A DNA stretch of 64,000 bases from Hymenolepis diminuta (lineage: Eukaryota > Platyhelminthes > Cestoda > Cyclophyllidea > Hymenolepididae): positions 351,590-415,589 of the forward strand of contig CAADRB010000027.1 in assembly GCA_900708905.1 (NCBI GenBank), in the 5' to 3' direction. Below the pieces are notes generated by a model. The model was not told the origin of the DNA. It saw nothing but the letters and a program-made list of their open reading frames with translations, and searched no databases. This document shows, piece by piece, positions 39,316 to 52,200 of the stretch; position 1 is the stretch's first letter, and each line of letters starts with the position of its first letter. The position numbers and the translations under genes are program-made.

Positions 39316-40368
39316 ATGAACTTGGCTTCGTTTACTGGAAAATCTAACATGATCTTGAAGGAAGAATTTAAGCAACTTATCTACTCTTCTTTTTCCCATG
39401 AAATAAACCCAGGTGCTTGTAATTACCCCTCCCTACTTATTCCAAGATTTCGCCGTTGGCATGTTCGAGGAATTAGCAATGGGTTTAAGTTCAATGAGGT
39501 TGCAGCACCCTCTAAATAATTTGTGACCCTGCAAGAACTCGCAATTTTCTAATCACCAGTGGCAGACAACTTCACTATTTCCAGTTTTAATATGCTCTAT
39601 ATCCTAAAGACCCCTTATTCCTCAAGATACAGTTTCGCGCTTGCGAAATAACCAACCAGCAAGTGCGATTAACCTGCCTCTTCAAGGATCTAACATCAGC
39701 ATTATTCAAGCTCATGAATGTGATTCTTGGAAAACTGTCTAGGACACCTCAAATTTGCTATCTTGGAGTACATGGAGGAGCCAAAATTAGAATTTAGCAA
39801 GCATCTCCACGAGGAGCTAGTGGAAAGAGTTGCTAATAGACACAAAGAGGAGATAATTTGGAGCCGGATCCTCCTCAAACAAACAGCAATGATTCGTTGT
39901 CCTCATTAATCACCCCAGAGACGGAATTAGGAACGGTAGAGTTCCATACTTTTAATGGGAGCACTCCGAAGAATTTTCGTCTATTGCTGGTGATTCCAAC
40001 TTTGTACTAGGAGAGAAGCAACACTGCCCGGTCGAGCAAGAACACCCACCCACAAGCACTGGGCAAGGTGGAAGAAGAATACTTGGAAACCTGAAGTGAC
40101 AAAAAGTGCTTTCACCAGAAACGGTATTAATATGCACAATAAACTCTACCAGGCAACCCCAACACCACGCTATCACACTGTAATGGTTCGACGATACGGA
40201 GTCTCTAAAACCTCAGACAGTTTCGTCACCTTCTGCAAGCTTCAAAATCTGCAAAAAGAGCCTTACCAACGAAGCTGATACTACCCCATCCACTTCCGTC
40301 TTAAAAAAATACTATCACAGCCTCCTCATCCCAACATCTTTACATTACTTCCGTTCAATATTCAGTAA
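39316..40368 (+). pseudogene. decayed coding region, unidentified
   Basis: Coding-like composition extends over about 1 kb and shifts between frames. One frame opens at the ATG 39316 and closes after 67 codons. A second runs from 39591 to a stop at 40008-40010 and reads as plausible protein (for example NQQVRLTCLFKDLTSALFKL), broken by TAG at 39795 and by a TAA-TAG pair further on. A third covers about 40085-40368 (TPTPRYHTVMVRRYGVSKTS) with one internal TGA at 40276. Long frames broken by isolated stops, in GC-richer DNA than the flanks and with no introns evident, suggest a decayed processed pseudogene or the remains of a mobile element. I do not recognise the parent. Chance frames are the main alternative. 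Confidence 0.45.
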
Positions 40369-43300
40369 AACTGGACAAGCAGCAGAAAAAGAAGAAGCAC
40401 CTCAAGACAAATGCAACTGTCAACCCGAGATAAAACAAGTGAACAATTTCCTACTCTATTTCCCTTCAAGTTCGTATGTTTCCCACTCACTTCTAATTGC
40501 CCGCTTTTCATATTCTTAAAATAGCACCTTCTTTTTAATCTTTGTATATCCCATTTTCTCTTGATTGGCTCTTATTCAGGGCATTTTGATTATCTTTCCT
40601 GCGTTCTCCGTTTCAGTTCATTTATGCATTTACCATTCTTACAATATTTTATTCTACCGTCATGTGCAAGCCTCCGTTTTATTCTTCTAATTCTTATGGC
40701 CCCCGAGGAGTGAGACATTTGGTCTGAACATGACAATCACACTCAGATCAATTCACAGCCGGAAATTTGTGTCGTCTCGAGACTGGGGTAGGCAGAAGGA
40801 TGACTCATGCATTTCTGAAATTACTTTTTATTTGCTTTCTCTATGACAATACTTCGGTTTATCATCCATGAAGTCGCAGTGAAATCTTTCTGTCCTTATC
40901 ACGCGGAACCCTTATCCGTCATGTCCAAATGCGTCTATCGAGTACTTCCCGTCCCATTTCATTAAAGGCCCACCTGCATTCATATCCGTTAGGCGCTTTC
41001 ATGCCCAACTGACTCTCTAAACTGTCTTTGTATTTCAAATTGTCGTTCGCCGGCTCCTACGCTGCTCTCTCATCGCCTTTGTTCCTTATCTCTCTCTTTC
41101 CACTAGAATCCTCATTGTGGCATGAACAATACATTTTGGCCTAGTTAACTCTTGGTGTTCTGCTCTGTAACTGTGTTGTTGTCAGCTACCAGCCACTAGT
41201 TGTTACTCTAATCCCAATAAGGTCCCCCGTTCTGTGTTGAATACTGAGACTAAATATATTCAACTATATGCATAAAACGGCCAACAGCACTAATTTTTAT
41301 CAGTGTTGGTGTAAATTCCCACCATAGGGGAATTCGACGTAAAACATTGAAACGCGAAGCTGGCAGGTGTATGCAGATGTTTATGGGAAAGAAAGCAGTG
41401 CTCTTACGCTATCGAAATGAGTAAAAAATACAAGGTTGGTTGAAACGGCGTATCTTATAATACCATTCTTGATGTTGACCTCAGTTTCAGTGCAAACCTC
41501 TTCAGAAAATCGTTTTGAAAATAGTAGCAGAATATATTAATCGGGCTGAGAAGAGAAGACGTAATTAATCTGAATTTCATAAACCGAAACACTCCCACCC
41601 TTTCCAAAACTTTTTGCTCTCGGCTGTAACTATGCGCCGTCTGATTCAAATAGCATATTTCAAACTGTCTTTATTATTATTAATTGTGTAAATATATTTA
41701 ATTTTGGTCAAGAGGAGAGGTAAGATAATGCAAATTTCTCGTATGCGCGGCACCAGGATTCATTCCTTGTACCCACATGAAGTATTATGAACGTTTCTTC
41801 TAATGAATTTGAAGTTTATATTGCCTTTGGTGGACATTTAAAGTAGTGGTGCAGTCGTCAACGCGCGCTACTGTCAATCAGGCATTTTGGGATCAATGTT
41901 TACCAGTGTGCAACTAGTGAAATGCGTGGCTCTGGTAAATTCTGATAAACAAAATGGTTTATAGAATGTAAATTTGTTGGCAAATATCTACCCACGACAA
42001 GTGTTGTCAATGCTTTCCACTACGGAGTCGGAGGAGACATATCACCTTGAGTGAACTCAAAAGCGCTCGGCTGGTCTAAAATCACGAAACTTTGTATTTT
42101 TATTTCATTTTCGTTATTAGAGGAACAAAAGTGTTGTCTCCTATATACCAGCCAACGGATATGTAATAATAGCGTCCCTAGTACTAAATATTTTAGGCCT
42201 GGTTTATCAGGTGTACGCTTTTTTCCTAAAATAGACGATTTTAAAGTGAATGAATGTAAGAAAATGTTAATGGAGTAAACCTTCACATATTATAACCAAT
42301 ATCTCCATCCACTTTCTTTCACTGACTCTGAACTTTCAAAATATTTTAAAAAATCAACTTTGCAGTATAAAAAATCCCAAAGGTTGCCCTAGGTATCAAT
42401 TAATTATTTGCCATGATTAAAAGGTAATAATTTGTCTATCTCCATCCCTCTGTAAACACATTGTCTTGGTCCTCTTATCCAAATGAGTGAGATATTCTCA
42501 CTTAAAAATGACATTTTTCAAAACACCAAAGTATAGGCAAATTAGTGGTTCTGATGTTGCCGAGATGCGATGAAACAGAGAATGAAGAAAAAATTCAAAA
42601 TTCACTTATTCAAGAAATCATTTTAACTTTAAGAGCTAGGTGAAATGGATGTCACCTAGATCATTTAATGTCCGGATATGTGGCATCACATTCTAAAAGC
42701 TTCTCTTTATTTTGAAAAATTACGGCAATTTTGAGTAGTAGTAGTAGCTGGATCTCAGCTAAGATTAAAAAGGGGCTTCAAGTTTATTAATATTTAAACG
42801 GATTGAGTAATTGGCGCTCCGAAATTCACTTCAATTTATTTTTTCTTCCAATGAGTAAAAAGGAAACAGCTAACAGCTAATGAGATGATTAAAAATACTA
42901 CGGAATCCCATTTAACGAAAAGGCAACCTCGAATCTCAATGGCCACTTGTCTCAATTAATAATTTATCGGAAATTTTATTGGCCGATATCTTTCAAATCA
43001 ACCTAATAAACCAGATAATGACAGTTATATATTTTAATTAATGAAAAATTAAGTATAATTAACTTGTGGACAGTTTTAAGTGCTGTATCAAGACTACTCT
43101 ATGTTTTTTATTTAAAAAATAAAGGAAAATTTTCAATAACAATCAATAAATTTTTTTATTGTGCAATTAACACAAGGTAAAAATATTTTCATGACAATTA
43201 CAATTTTAATTACAATCTCTTTATTGGATCTCATATAACGGACAAACAGTTGTTCATGTTCTGATCGTCGCTGAATGCCAAAATGGATATTTTCCTCCAA

Positions 43301-45582
43301 CTATTTTTCAACTACATGTGTGTTTTAATATAGTCCCGTTCTTTTTCCAACCTTGAAATAATTGACTCACTACAATCATCCCTTTTAAGGGAAAAATATT
43401 TCTTTAAAATTTAATAAATCTAACTTTATCAAATTTTTATTAACTAAAATTTTTACGCAGATATCAAATTAGACTCAACTTTCATTTTTCAAGTTTTTAG
43501 AAATAAAATTAAACTTAATACAACTTGGCAAAATTTAATTTGATGTTTGATATTTATTTATGTCATTTGTTTTTCAAATATTAAGTAAATATTTCGGACT
43601 GATTTGATTTGACTCAGTCTGAAATTATTTGTTAAATTTAATGCTGGAGTTATATTCGAGTTATAACTCTGATATAACTTTAGCCTGGTATTAGGAAACA
43701 TACAATTAAAATTATAAATTCGAGTTATTGTTTGGGTCACGTGAATAGAAATATTACGCCATTGTTTGCACTTTAACTTAATGCCAATCGTGCATCACTT
43801 TTCCATTTTATTTTTTTTATAAAACAAATTAATTTAACTGGCAAGACAGATCACTTAATTTACCAACTGATCCATAAGCATTGGACATTGCGACTGCAAA
43901 CCTAGCCCGGAATCTAGGGATCAAATCATGAAATTTGAAATTCGGATAATTTGAGCATAATTCTGTGACTATATCAGAATTCAAATTAAACCAGTTGATT
44001 TGAGGCCTTAACTTTATTCAAAAATTTCTCCCTTTAATTCCTGTTTCATTTCATTTACTGATTCCAGTTTGTAGATGATTTCTACCAATAAAACTTTTAA
44101 AATGCTTTTGTTTCAAAGTAGATAATAACTGTAATTCCGATGATAAGAAGTTAATCATCAGATTTTACCGTGTAATCATAATTATAAATGTTTCATTTTC
44201 CTTAGGTTGCATTTTGCTTAGGATTTAGGCTAAATGTTACTAAAATTCAAAGAATTTACAAAGAAAAACTTAGCTCTTGTTCTAAATTCAGCATAGGCAT
44301 TTTTTCTGTCTCCCTAGAACCAAACTTCACTTAAAACTGAAATTTTGCAGATGGTCTCATTATGCATTTCTTTATTTTTTCCTACGATCTTCCATTTTAA
44401 AAACCATTTCAAAATTACTGTAATAAGTAAATTTTTGTTCTACTCAAATAAAAAAATACAAATGCTCACATAAGAATTGTACTTGATGGAAAGATTACAA
44501 AATATATTCTTTTAACAGGTCGCGTTTTAATTTAGTAACGTAAAATTTCTCAGTCTTTTATTATATTAAAATTAAATTGAGACAAATGAAAGAAAACGGC
44601 TTTTGAATCCTGGAACAAGATTTTATTCAGTGACAAACTGTTGGCAATTTCTAAAAAAAACAGCATTCTTAACCCAATTTATGCATCTTTTTACCAAAAC
44701 TGACAGCAAAAATTGCCCCATGTCACTCGAATGATTCAGCCCATTTATATTTAGTAAGTTTAACATTCTAAAATAGACCAGTCTTTCATTTACATATGAA
44801 AGAATTTTAATATCATTTCTTGGGCTTGTCCTTGAGAATAAAAGCATAGGGACAAGGAATGGTTTGTTTAAAATGTGAATGTACTGTCACATTAAATACA
44901 AACAAAAGGCGATTTAAAAAAATATTTTTTTTAACCGCGTCAAGGCAAGATAATTTATATTACCATTGCTAAAGCAGTTCAATATGATCAAACAAAAGTC
45001 AAAAATATATTAGGGTTAACAAAAGAGTTTTAAAAATTTTTCATTTAATCCTTGAATTTTTAGATACAATTCAACGCATATATTTTAATATTTCAATGGT
45101 AAAATTTTTTGAGTTTGTCCTTTTTTCAAAATTTATGCGCTTTTGTAGTGTCCAGAGCTCACTGACTTGTTGATCAATTTGACAGTTGGTCAACCGCTTT
45201 AGAAAAATTTTTCTTCTAGTAGTTAAGTTACTACCAGATGATCAGAGATAGCTTGTATTTAGCGTTGCCGATATAAATGAAGTACATCTGAGGAAAATTC
45301 ACCTAACTTATAGTTGTAACACTTTTAAAAATAAAAATTCAATAATTACAAAAATTTAGAAGAGTTTCAAATTCATATCTAGATTATAAAGTTTTCCAAT
45401 AAATCAGAGCACCAATACAAATTTGAATGCATGTATTATATAGAATCATCAATTTAATACAAACGTTATAATCTACCTATACGACCTTGAAGTATAAAAT
45501 GCACTCACATGGGCGAACGTAAAAGTAGGGTCTAACTTGATACACACACGCATTTGAAGCAAGCGCCCTCCTTTACCTCTGG
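40369..45582. other. intergenic region upstream of neuroglian
   Basis: Apart from the family D repeat at 40900-41205 I see no gene. Frames near 42020-42286 are open on both strands in overlapping positions and look like chance. From about 42800 to 45450 the DNA is very AT-rich with poly-A/T runs and few open frames. Regulatory elements of neuroglian may lie here but none stands out before 45500. Confidence 0.6.
40900..41205 (-). repeat. dispersed repeat, family D copy 2
   Basis: The reverse complement matches 21690-21985, with recognisable blocks GTGGAAAGAG, GGAACAAAGG, GATGAGAGAGCAGCGTAGG and CATGACGGATAAGGG in the same order. Alignment needs several gaps and limits are approximate. No TG...CA ends, TATA box or polymerase III boxes could be placed with confidence, so the class is open. 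Confidence 0.5.
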
Positions 45583-45622
45583 CCAATTGCCAATCAGCGT
45601 TACGTAAGACGCATGGGATTGG
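45583..45622 (+). promoter_or_regulatory. CCAAT-rich promoter-like element of neuroglian
   Basis: Within 40 bp are CCAAT at 45583-45587, CCAAT(CA) at 45590-45594, the palindrome TTACGTAA at 45600-45607 (a bZIP/PAR-type site) and a reverse CCAAT, GATTGG, at 45617-45622. The patch is CpG-containing and GC-richer than the AT-rich DNA around it, and sits about 700 bp upstream of the neuroglian start codon on the same strand. It could be its core promoter or a proximal enhancer. Family A repeats also carry CCAAT boxes, but I see no other repeat similarity here. Confidence 0.45.
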
Positions 45623-46295
45623 ATGTGATCTCACGGAAACCGCAACAGTATCTCGCGTTATCAAGTCTAGGCAATCGCCCAATTCCCGTGCACAAATAAA
45701 CACAAATTAAAACAAGTAAATATATTAACATTAACAATAGCTGCTGCAACAAATTTTTGGATTTATTTTGCCTATGAAGAGGACAAGAAGCTGAGTAAGG
45801 TTTTTAATAATTTTTGCAAGTAAACCTACATTTTTTTGCTAATAATTTATGATTTAAATTTGCATATATCATTCATTTTTTCACTTTTTTGTCTACATCT
45901 CTTGAAAACATGAGCATTTGTTTTTTTAAGGACATTCTTTTTAGATATAAACGCAAGACATAATCCTAAAAAAATCAAACAAACAATTTTTTCTGCATTT
46001 TTCGGCAAAACGATGTCGGTGTAAAATATGTCTAAATAGACAAAATATTTTCAATCGAGTGCTATTAACTGTATTTTAATCTATCATAAATAAATAAATA
46101 AATTTTTATTTCAATCGTGTATCTAAACAATTATTTAAATAATAAATTATTTCTCAAACAGATCTTCAATCGAGTTATTTTGAATGCTCAATTTATTATT
46201 TAAAATTTTTTTCCTACCGATTATTCATAAAACAGCTCTTTAATACATTTTATATTACAAATAAAAAACTATTTTATTGATTTAATTATAGAAAA

Positions 46296-49200
46296 ATGGG
46301 AAATCGGGTCAAACTTCGAATTATTATTGGTGGAAATTCTCTTAATTTTCAATTAATCTTTCTACTCTGTGGACTTTTTAAGCTATCGTGTAAGTTAATT
46401 ATTTAATAATAATAATAATAATAATGACAAACTTAAAAAATTCTTCCTCTGGCTACAAAAACAATGTGAACAATGCCTACAGACGGGAAGTTTTTGTATT
46501 TTACCCTTACAACTTGAAAATTGAAATGATATTACTGGTAAATGCCGTTGATTTCCGCAGCCAATTCTGCTAAAAAACGTGTTGCTTTAACAATTTTAAA
46601 TTGAAAATCGGATACCCGTTTTCATAATGTAATTGTGCTCAATTGCGTAATTATTAGTTGGAATTACTTAAAATTCAGTTTCAGCTTAAGTCTCTATTTT
46701 ATATTATTAGTATTAAAAGTGAAAACAATTCTGCCTTTAGAGGAAGTGGGAATAGTAGAAGTAAGAGCCTGGGAATCAGCAGCACCGCACTTCATCTGGA
46801 CGCCTGCTTAATCAGGTCAACATATTTTCTTCACTATAATTGAAAGGGACTTGCGTCATCTTGTCATTATCTCCCTGTTCATAATAAAATATGTATATGA
46901 CACGGTTTCTATGATTTCACAACAATTAGTTTTTTCGTGCCTTTATGGCACTCGTCTACTGGACAAATGAATTTAACAGTTGGCGGAAAATTTTTGGGTA
47001 TGCGGTGTTTATTGACTATTTTTTCATATCACCTTCATTTGCAATCAATGATACCGAAGATTGACGCATATAATTTATCATTTGCATTCACATTAAGGAA
47101 AATGTTGGTATGCGATTAAATGCCTAAAAATATTTTTTGTCATTTTTACTCATTGTCGCTTTTCTTTCAAAGAAATTAAGAAACTACAATATAATGTTTA
47201 ATTAAATGAATTAATTTTCTTCCAATCATATTTGCAATAGCACTATTTATATACAACAATAGTGAAGCATGCGTCTTACCAATTAAAACGGCTCTGAAAG
47301 TCAATAACCTGAATCTCATTGTTCTACCAGAGTATCCGGTTTACATAATTCAAAACAGGATTTCGTGTAATTAAACAACGAGGGTAATTTAATTAAATGC
47401 ATGAAAAGTTAAGAGTTTGCGGATTAAACCTAGTTAAATATATATCATTGAAGTGATTAGCCATTTTATTTCTAAATATACGATATAACAACAATGAGTG
47501 AAATAAAATCCATTAAAGTGTACCTGGTCTTGATATATATCCAGAAAATAATTCCTTGGGCCTTAAAATTTATAATAAATTAAATTGATAAACAATATGT
47601 ATTCAATTTTATAATTGTCAAATTTAAATTTTTTTAAAATGATGCGTACCCATTCATGCCAAATGACTGAGTTTGACACTGGTCAATATCAAAATTAGCG
47701 GAGCCAAAGTGATCCCTAAATTAATGATTTAAATGAAACTAGTTAGAAAGATATCAAACCACTATAAAGTGCTTTGAGAGACTAGGCTCTTAGCATTTTG
47801 GACTTTTCTATTTCGGAAAAAATTCCGTAGGATTATTTGTACTTTCTTGGCTCAATTAAATAAACTGACTTTAAGTACCACATTTGCATCCTCTTTAGAC
47901 TCTTTTCCTATTGTTAACAAAAAGCCACTCTGCAGCAGGAAAAGGGAATGAGGATTAAATCTCTCCTCAGCTAAAGCCAAGAGTTTTATCTGTCATGATT
48001 TATTTCAAATTTAAATGAATGCTTAAATTTGATTCTTAAATCTATTTAATAGTTTTCTTTCTCTAGTACCTCAAAATATCTATCGGATACCGCCGTCATT
48101 TATAGCTCTTCCACCTCGTGAAATTATACATTCCCAAGGTCGGCCTTTTAAAGTTCCTTGTGCAGCATCTGGTCATCCACAACCAAGGTGAGTGGGATTA
48201 TAAACCCACGGCTATTTTAATCCGCAGTGGTAAACAGCAATCTTTTCATTATTTATTCCTTTTATTCATACAGAGAACATAGAATAACTATCGTTTTTAT
48301 TATGCTTTATGTACTAAATAGCTATTGTATTTAACAGCCACAAAGAAGTAGCATTTCTAAACAAATAAGAAGTGTTTATTCAAAGAAACTCTACCATGTA
48401 TTGCTTCTCTGTTTAATATATTTTTCTGGTCAAAATAATCAGTCCAAAAATTAGCACAGAGTTTATATTTAAATTTCACTATAAATATTTGTAAATTTAT
48501 ATACTTACAATTAATTTGTTATTATTATAAGCCTGAGTGAGGTAATGGATTCAAAATTTTCATCTTGGTTGAGCAACTGAACTCAAATTTCATTTAATGG
48601 CTCAATAAGGACCAAGAGAGCTGGATCTGCTAAAACATGAGAATAAACTCAGGACATCAAAAATGATTTCATTTCGTTAAATGCCTAATTCCGGTTAGAA
48701 ATATTTCCTTGATGGTTGTTCATTACTTCTTACTTCCTCACTATTGTTTTATCATTTTTGAGTGCTTTGTAAATATTGATTTTTTATGGAATGATTATTA
48801 TACTATTCCGGCACATTTTTTTCTGGAGAATAGAACAGCAAAGATTAACACAATTTGTTCAAGTATGTAAATCATTTCATTTAGAAAATTTAGTCTCATT
48901 TGTACTATAAACTCCTTAATTAAGAAAATACTTTCATTACATCAGTGAAAATTTAAATTTGGATAATTAATCTAGTTAGTAAATTAATATCAAATTAAGT
49001 TTTTTAATTTAATTCACAATAAACACAATTTTCCTCGGCCTACCGGTGTAGGAGATTAGATATAAATTCATTACTATCATTACTATTATAATCCATTGTT
49101 ACTCCACCATTACGGTTGAAGTCTAGAAAACAATCATACAAATAAAGATACTGAGAAGGATTTAGTAAATAACCTAATCGACCAATTAAAATTTGGTGTA

Positions 49201-52200
49201 GAATTTATTTATTATTAAGCAAATGACATTTCTGATAAAAATTAATTATTGATGTAAAAACTACCTAAGAGCACGCTGCTTTCTGGCCTTTAGAGAAATA
49301 ATTTTATTGAAGTGGCATGAACGATCATTAAAAATTGAATGACTGATCAATAAGCACCAGAGATTTTGAATCTATATTTGATCATTTATCCAGAAGAACG
49401 AATATGAAATGTACATTTCAGGACTTAAGATAGTAGGTTCTCCATTTTCTTACCTTTGACGAAACTGAATTGATATTTTATGTATTATTTGATCAAAGAT
49501 CTCCAGAATTTCGAAAGTACTTTAATTGTCTTTCTTTTGCAAAAGTAAATAATAAAACTGGATGGCCCATGCCAGCCAAATCAACAGTGTTTTTGAATTT
49601 TGTAAATTTTCTGCCAATTCTAAGGATCATTTAAACATCTACCATTTTTATTGGTCCTCGATAAATTTTCAGACTAATTTCTAAGTTCGATTCTTTAGAA
49701 CCCCCAAGCGAGTGATAAATCTCTCGCTGTCAATGTCGCAAAAACAAGCAGAAAGAAGTAGAAAGCAGCATTCTGAACAGGTTCTAGCAATAGTCATTGA
49801 ATCAAAACCATTATTGAAAGAAAACACCGTTGGGAAGACAGAAAATAGAGGTCTTCTATCTAGATCACGGTGAATGGTCTAAACCAAAAGAAAAAAACAA
49901 AACAGATACAACAATAAAGGGAAAGAACCAACGTCTAGAAATCTGGAAGCTGTACTTGAGACGATACCGAGCCAACAGAAGGATTTTAAGGGAACTCGTA
50001 GAGGAGGTTCTACTTAGTAGACACGGTCTAAGTAGGAAGGTGTTAGTGTAAAAATTTAATTATTGATAATTGTTAAATGTTTTCTCCTGATGAAATTAAT
50101 ATTTAGTCTTATCTTTTCTTATCCTTATTTTTGAAAGTAACGTTTATCTCCCAAATTTTAGTATAAATTACCATTAATTACGGTATATTGCTGATATTTC
50201 GAGTTGAACTGCAATTAGTTTTCATTGTAACTACGAGAACTTGTGTTTTCCCTCTTCCTAGCTGAGATACTGGCTTGTAGATAGTAAAACTTATTAAATA
50301 AATTCTCTACATACCATAATCGAAAATTTTGGCATTCTCATTTCAAACACCTTTACTTAAAACTCATTAAATTTTATTTACCCCTTTTTATTTACTTTCT
50401 TGAAAAAAAATCATAAAATTTTCTCTATTCCTGCGGGTTATAACATTAGTTTTGTTTCTTGGTGCCCAAATTTGTAATTTCCACTGCTTTATTCGTGATT
50501 TCGGAAAGATTTTTAATGCGCCTAATAAAATTGAATGATATTTTAAATTGTAAAACATGTTTTCAAAAATCCCTCTACGTTAAGCTAACTTATGATTTCT
50601 ATATTTGGAGGCAATAAACGCTCATTTTTATTAATTTTTTTCAAAAAAAGTTTCCTGTATATAAATTGAATAAAATTTAAAAGTGATATAAAGATATGTT
50701 TAAACAATTTTGACAAATTTGATCAGCATAACCCCGGTAGTAGAAAATGTGAACACTTTACATGTTTGCATTAAAAAGAATTAATATTTAGAAATTTATG
50801 TTAATGAATATTTACATAGTTTTTTATGACTTTTTTATGAAAGTTTATATTATTTAATTAGGGTAAATACATAATTCTGACATATTCCCTTGTATAAAAA
50901 CTTAGTGCATTTTTAACTATTACTAATAAAAATTAATATTTCCAGTGCTCATTGGCGGGTGTTTTAGTGGTTAGGAACGGAATTGGCGCCCTAATTAAGT
51001 TCTTCCGCAGACCAGAAAAGCAGCTCGATCTTTCACAATCTTGAGCAGTTTACATAATCATATAACAATAGAGGTAACAGAGACGAGAGCAAACTTTTAT
51101 TTTTAGATGCATTTCAATAGTTTTTTTACAGGATATTATCATATTTTAATATGGACTTCATTAATACATTTTAGGCGTATCTTTCAAATTTTACATTGGA
51201 TGTTTTTATTTCAATAAAAGTTCCTTCAACTGCACCCAAAATACTGGTTTCCAGAGAGAAGAAATGCAATTTTCCACTAGGCATTAAAGTGCAATTTTCG
51301 CCTAATTTTTTAATTTATTGAAAATTTTATTCATTTTTAACAATACTGTTTATTTTTAAAATACGAAGATTTAAAATGTTAAAATTTTTATCGCAATAGG
51401 AACTGTTTTTAGAGTAAAATCTTTAGACATAGAAAAATATATTGAGAAGGTTATTACACTGACCATGTTCCACTAAGAATATATCCATAGTTGCCTCTGA
51501 GAACGTCGATGGCGAATGAAAGCTTGAAAATGGATTAATTGAATAGGGTTTTTCTAATTGTTCCATTTGATGCAAAATATACTTTTGCTATTTCTTGTTA
51601 CCAAGTGACTATTTTCATACAACAGAATTAATTTTTATTAATGCGTATACATTCTCAGTTTATTTATCTGCATACGACCTCTAAATTTTGATTCCCACTC
51701 ATTTCCTTTCAACAGAAATTTTGCGCCTATTCAAGCAGCGAAATTTGTCAAATGTTTTATTTTCAGTAATTTCCTGAAATCGCTTGCTTCCGAAATTACG
51801 TTTGTATGTTCGTCAGAATTTCATTGTGTAGGAGTTTTCCATCTGAATACCCATAAAATTTTAATACATTTTTAAATATTCAATCTCATTAAAATAAAAC
51901 TTTAATTATTACTTTTATTAAAAAGGTCATTTTTTAATGAGCACAGTCTTAATTTTTACATGATTTTTAACGCCAGACTTATTTTTATACTAATATCTGA
52001 CTTGATTTGGGTGTTTCCTATCGCAAACAAAAGATTATTTATCTATTTTCTTCAAAATTACTAGAATTATTGTCAACGGGTATATAATTAAAAATTTTTT
52101 TATTAAAGGAATTAACTATTTTTCTTAAGATGCTAGCTATCAACAACATTGATATCTAAAAATGCACCATGAAGCGTGTTACTTAATGGAAAAAAATTTA

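Noticed and set aside
42020..42286. Open frames on both strands at the same place
   Set aside because: Mutually overlapping, no recognisable motif, no splice partners; best explained by chance lack of stops.
45473..45703. 76-codon minus-strand frame upstream of neuroglian
   Set aside because: It coincides with the CCAAT-rich promoter-like patch, whose GC content removes stops; the protein is not recognisable.
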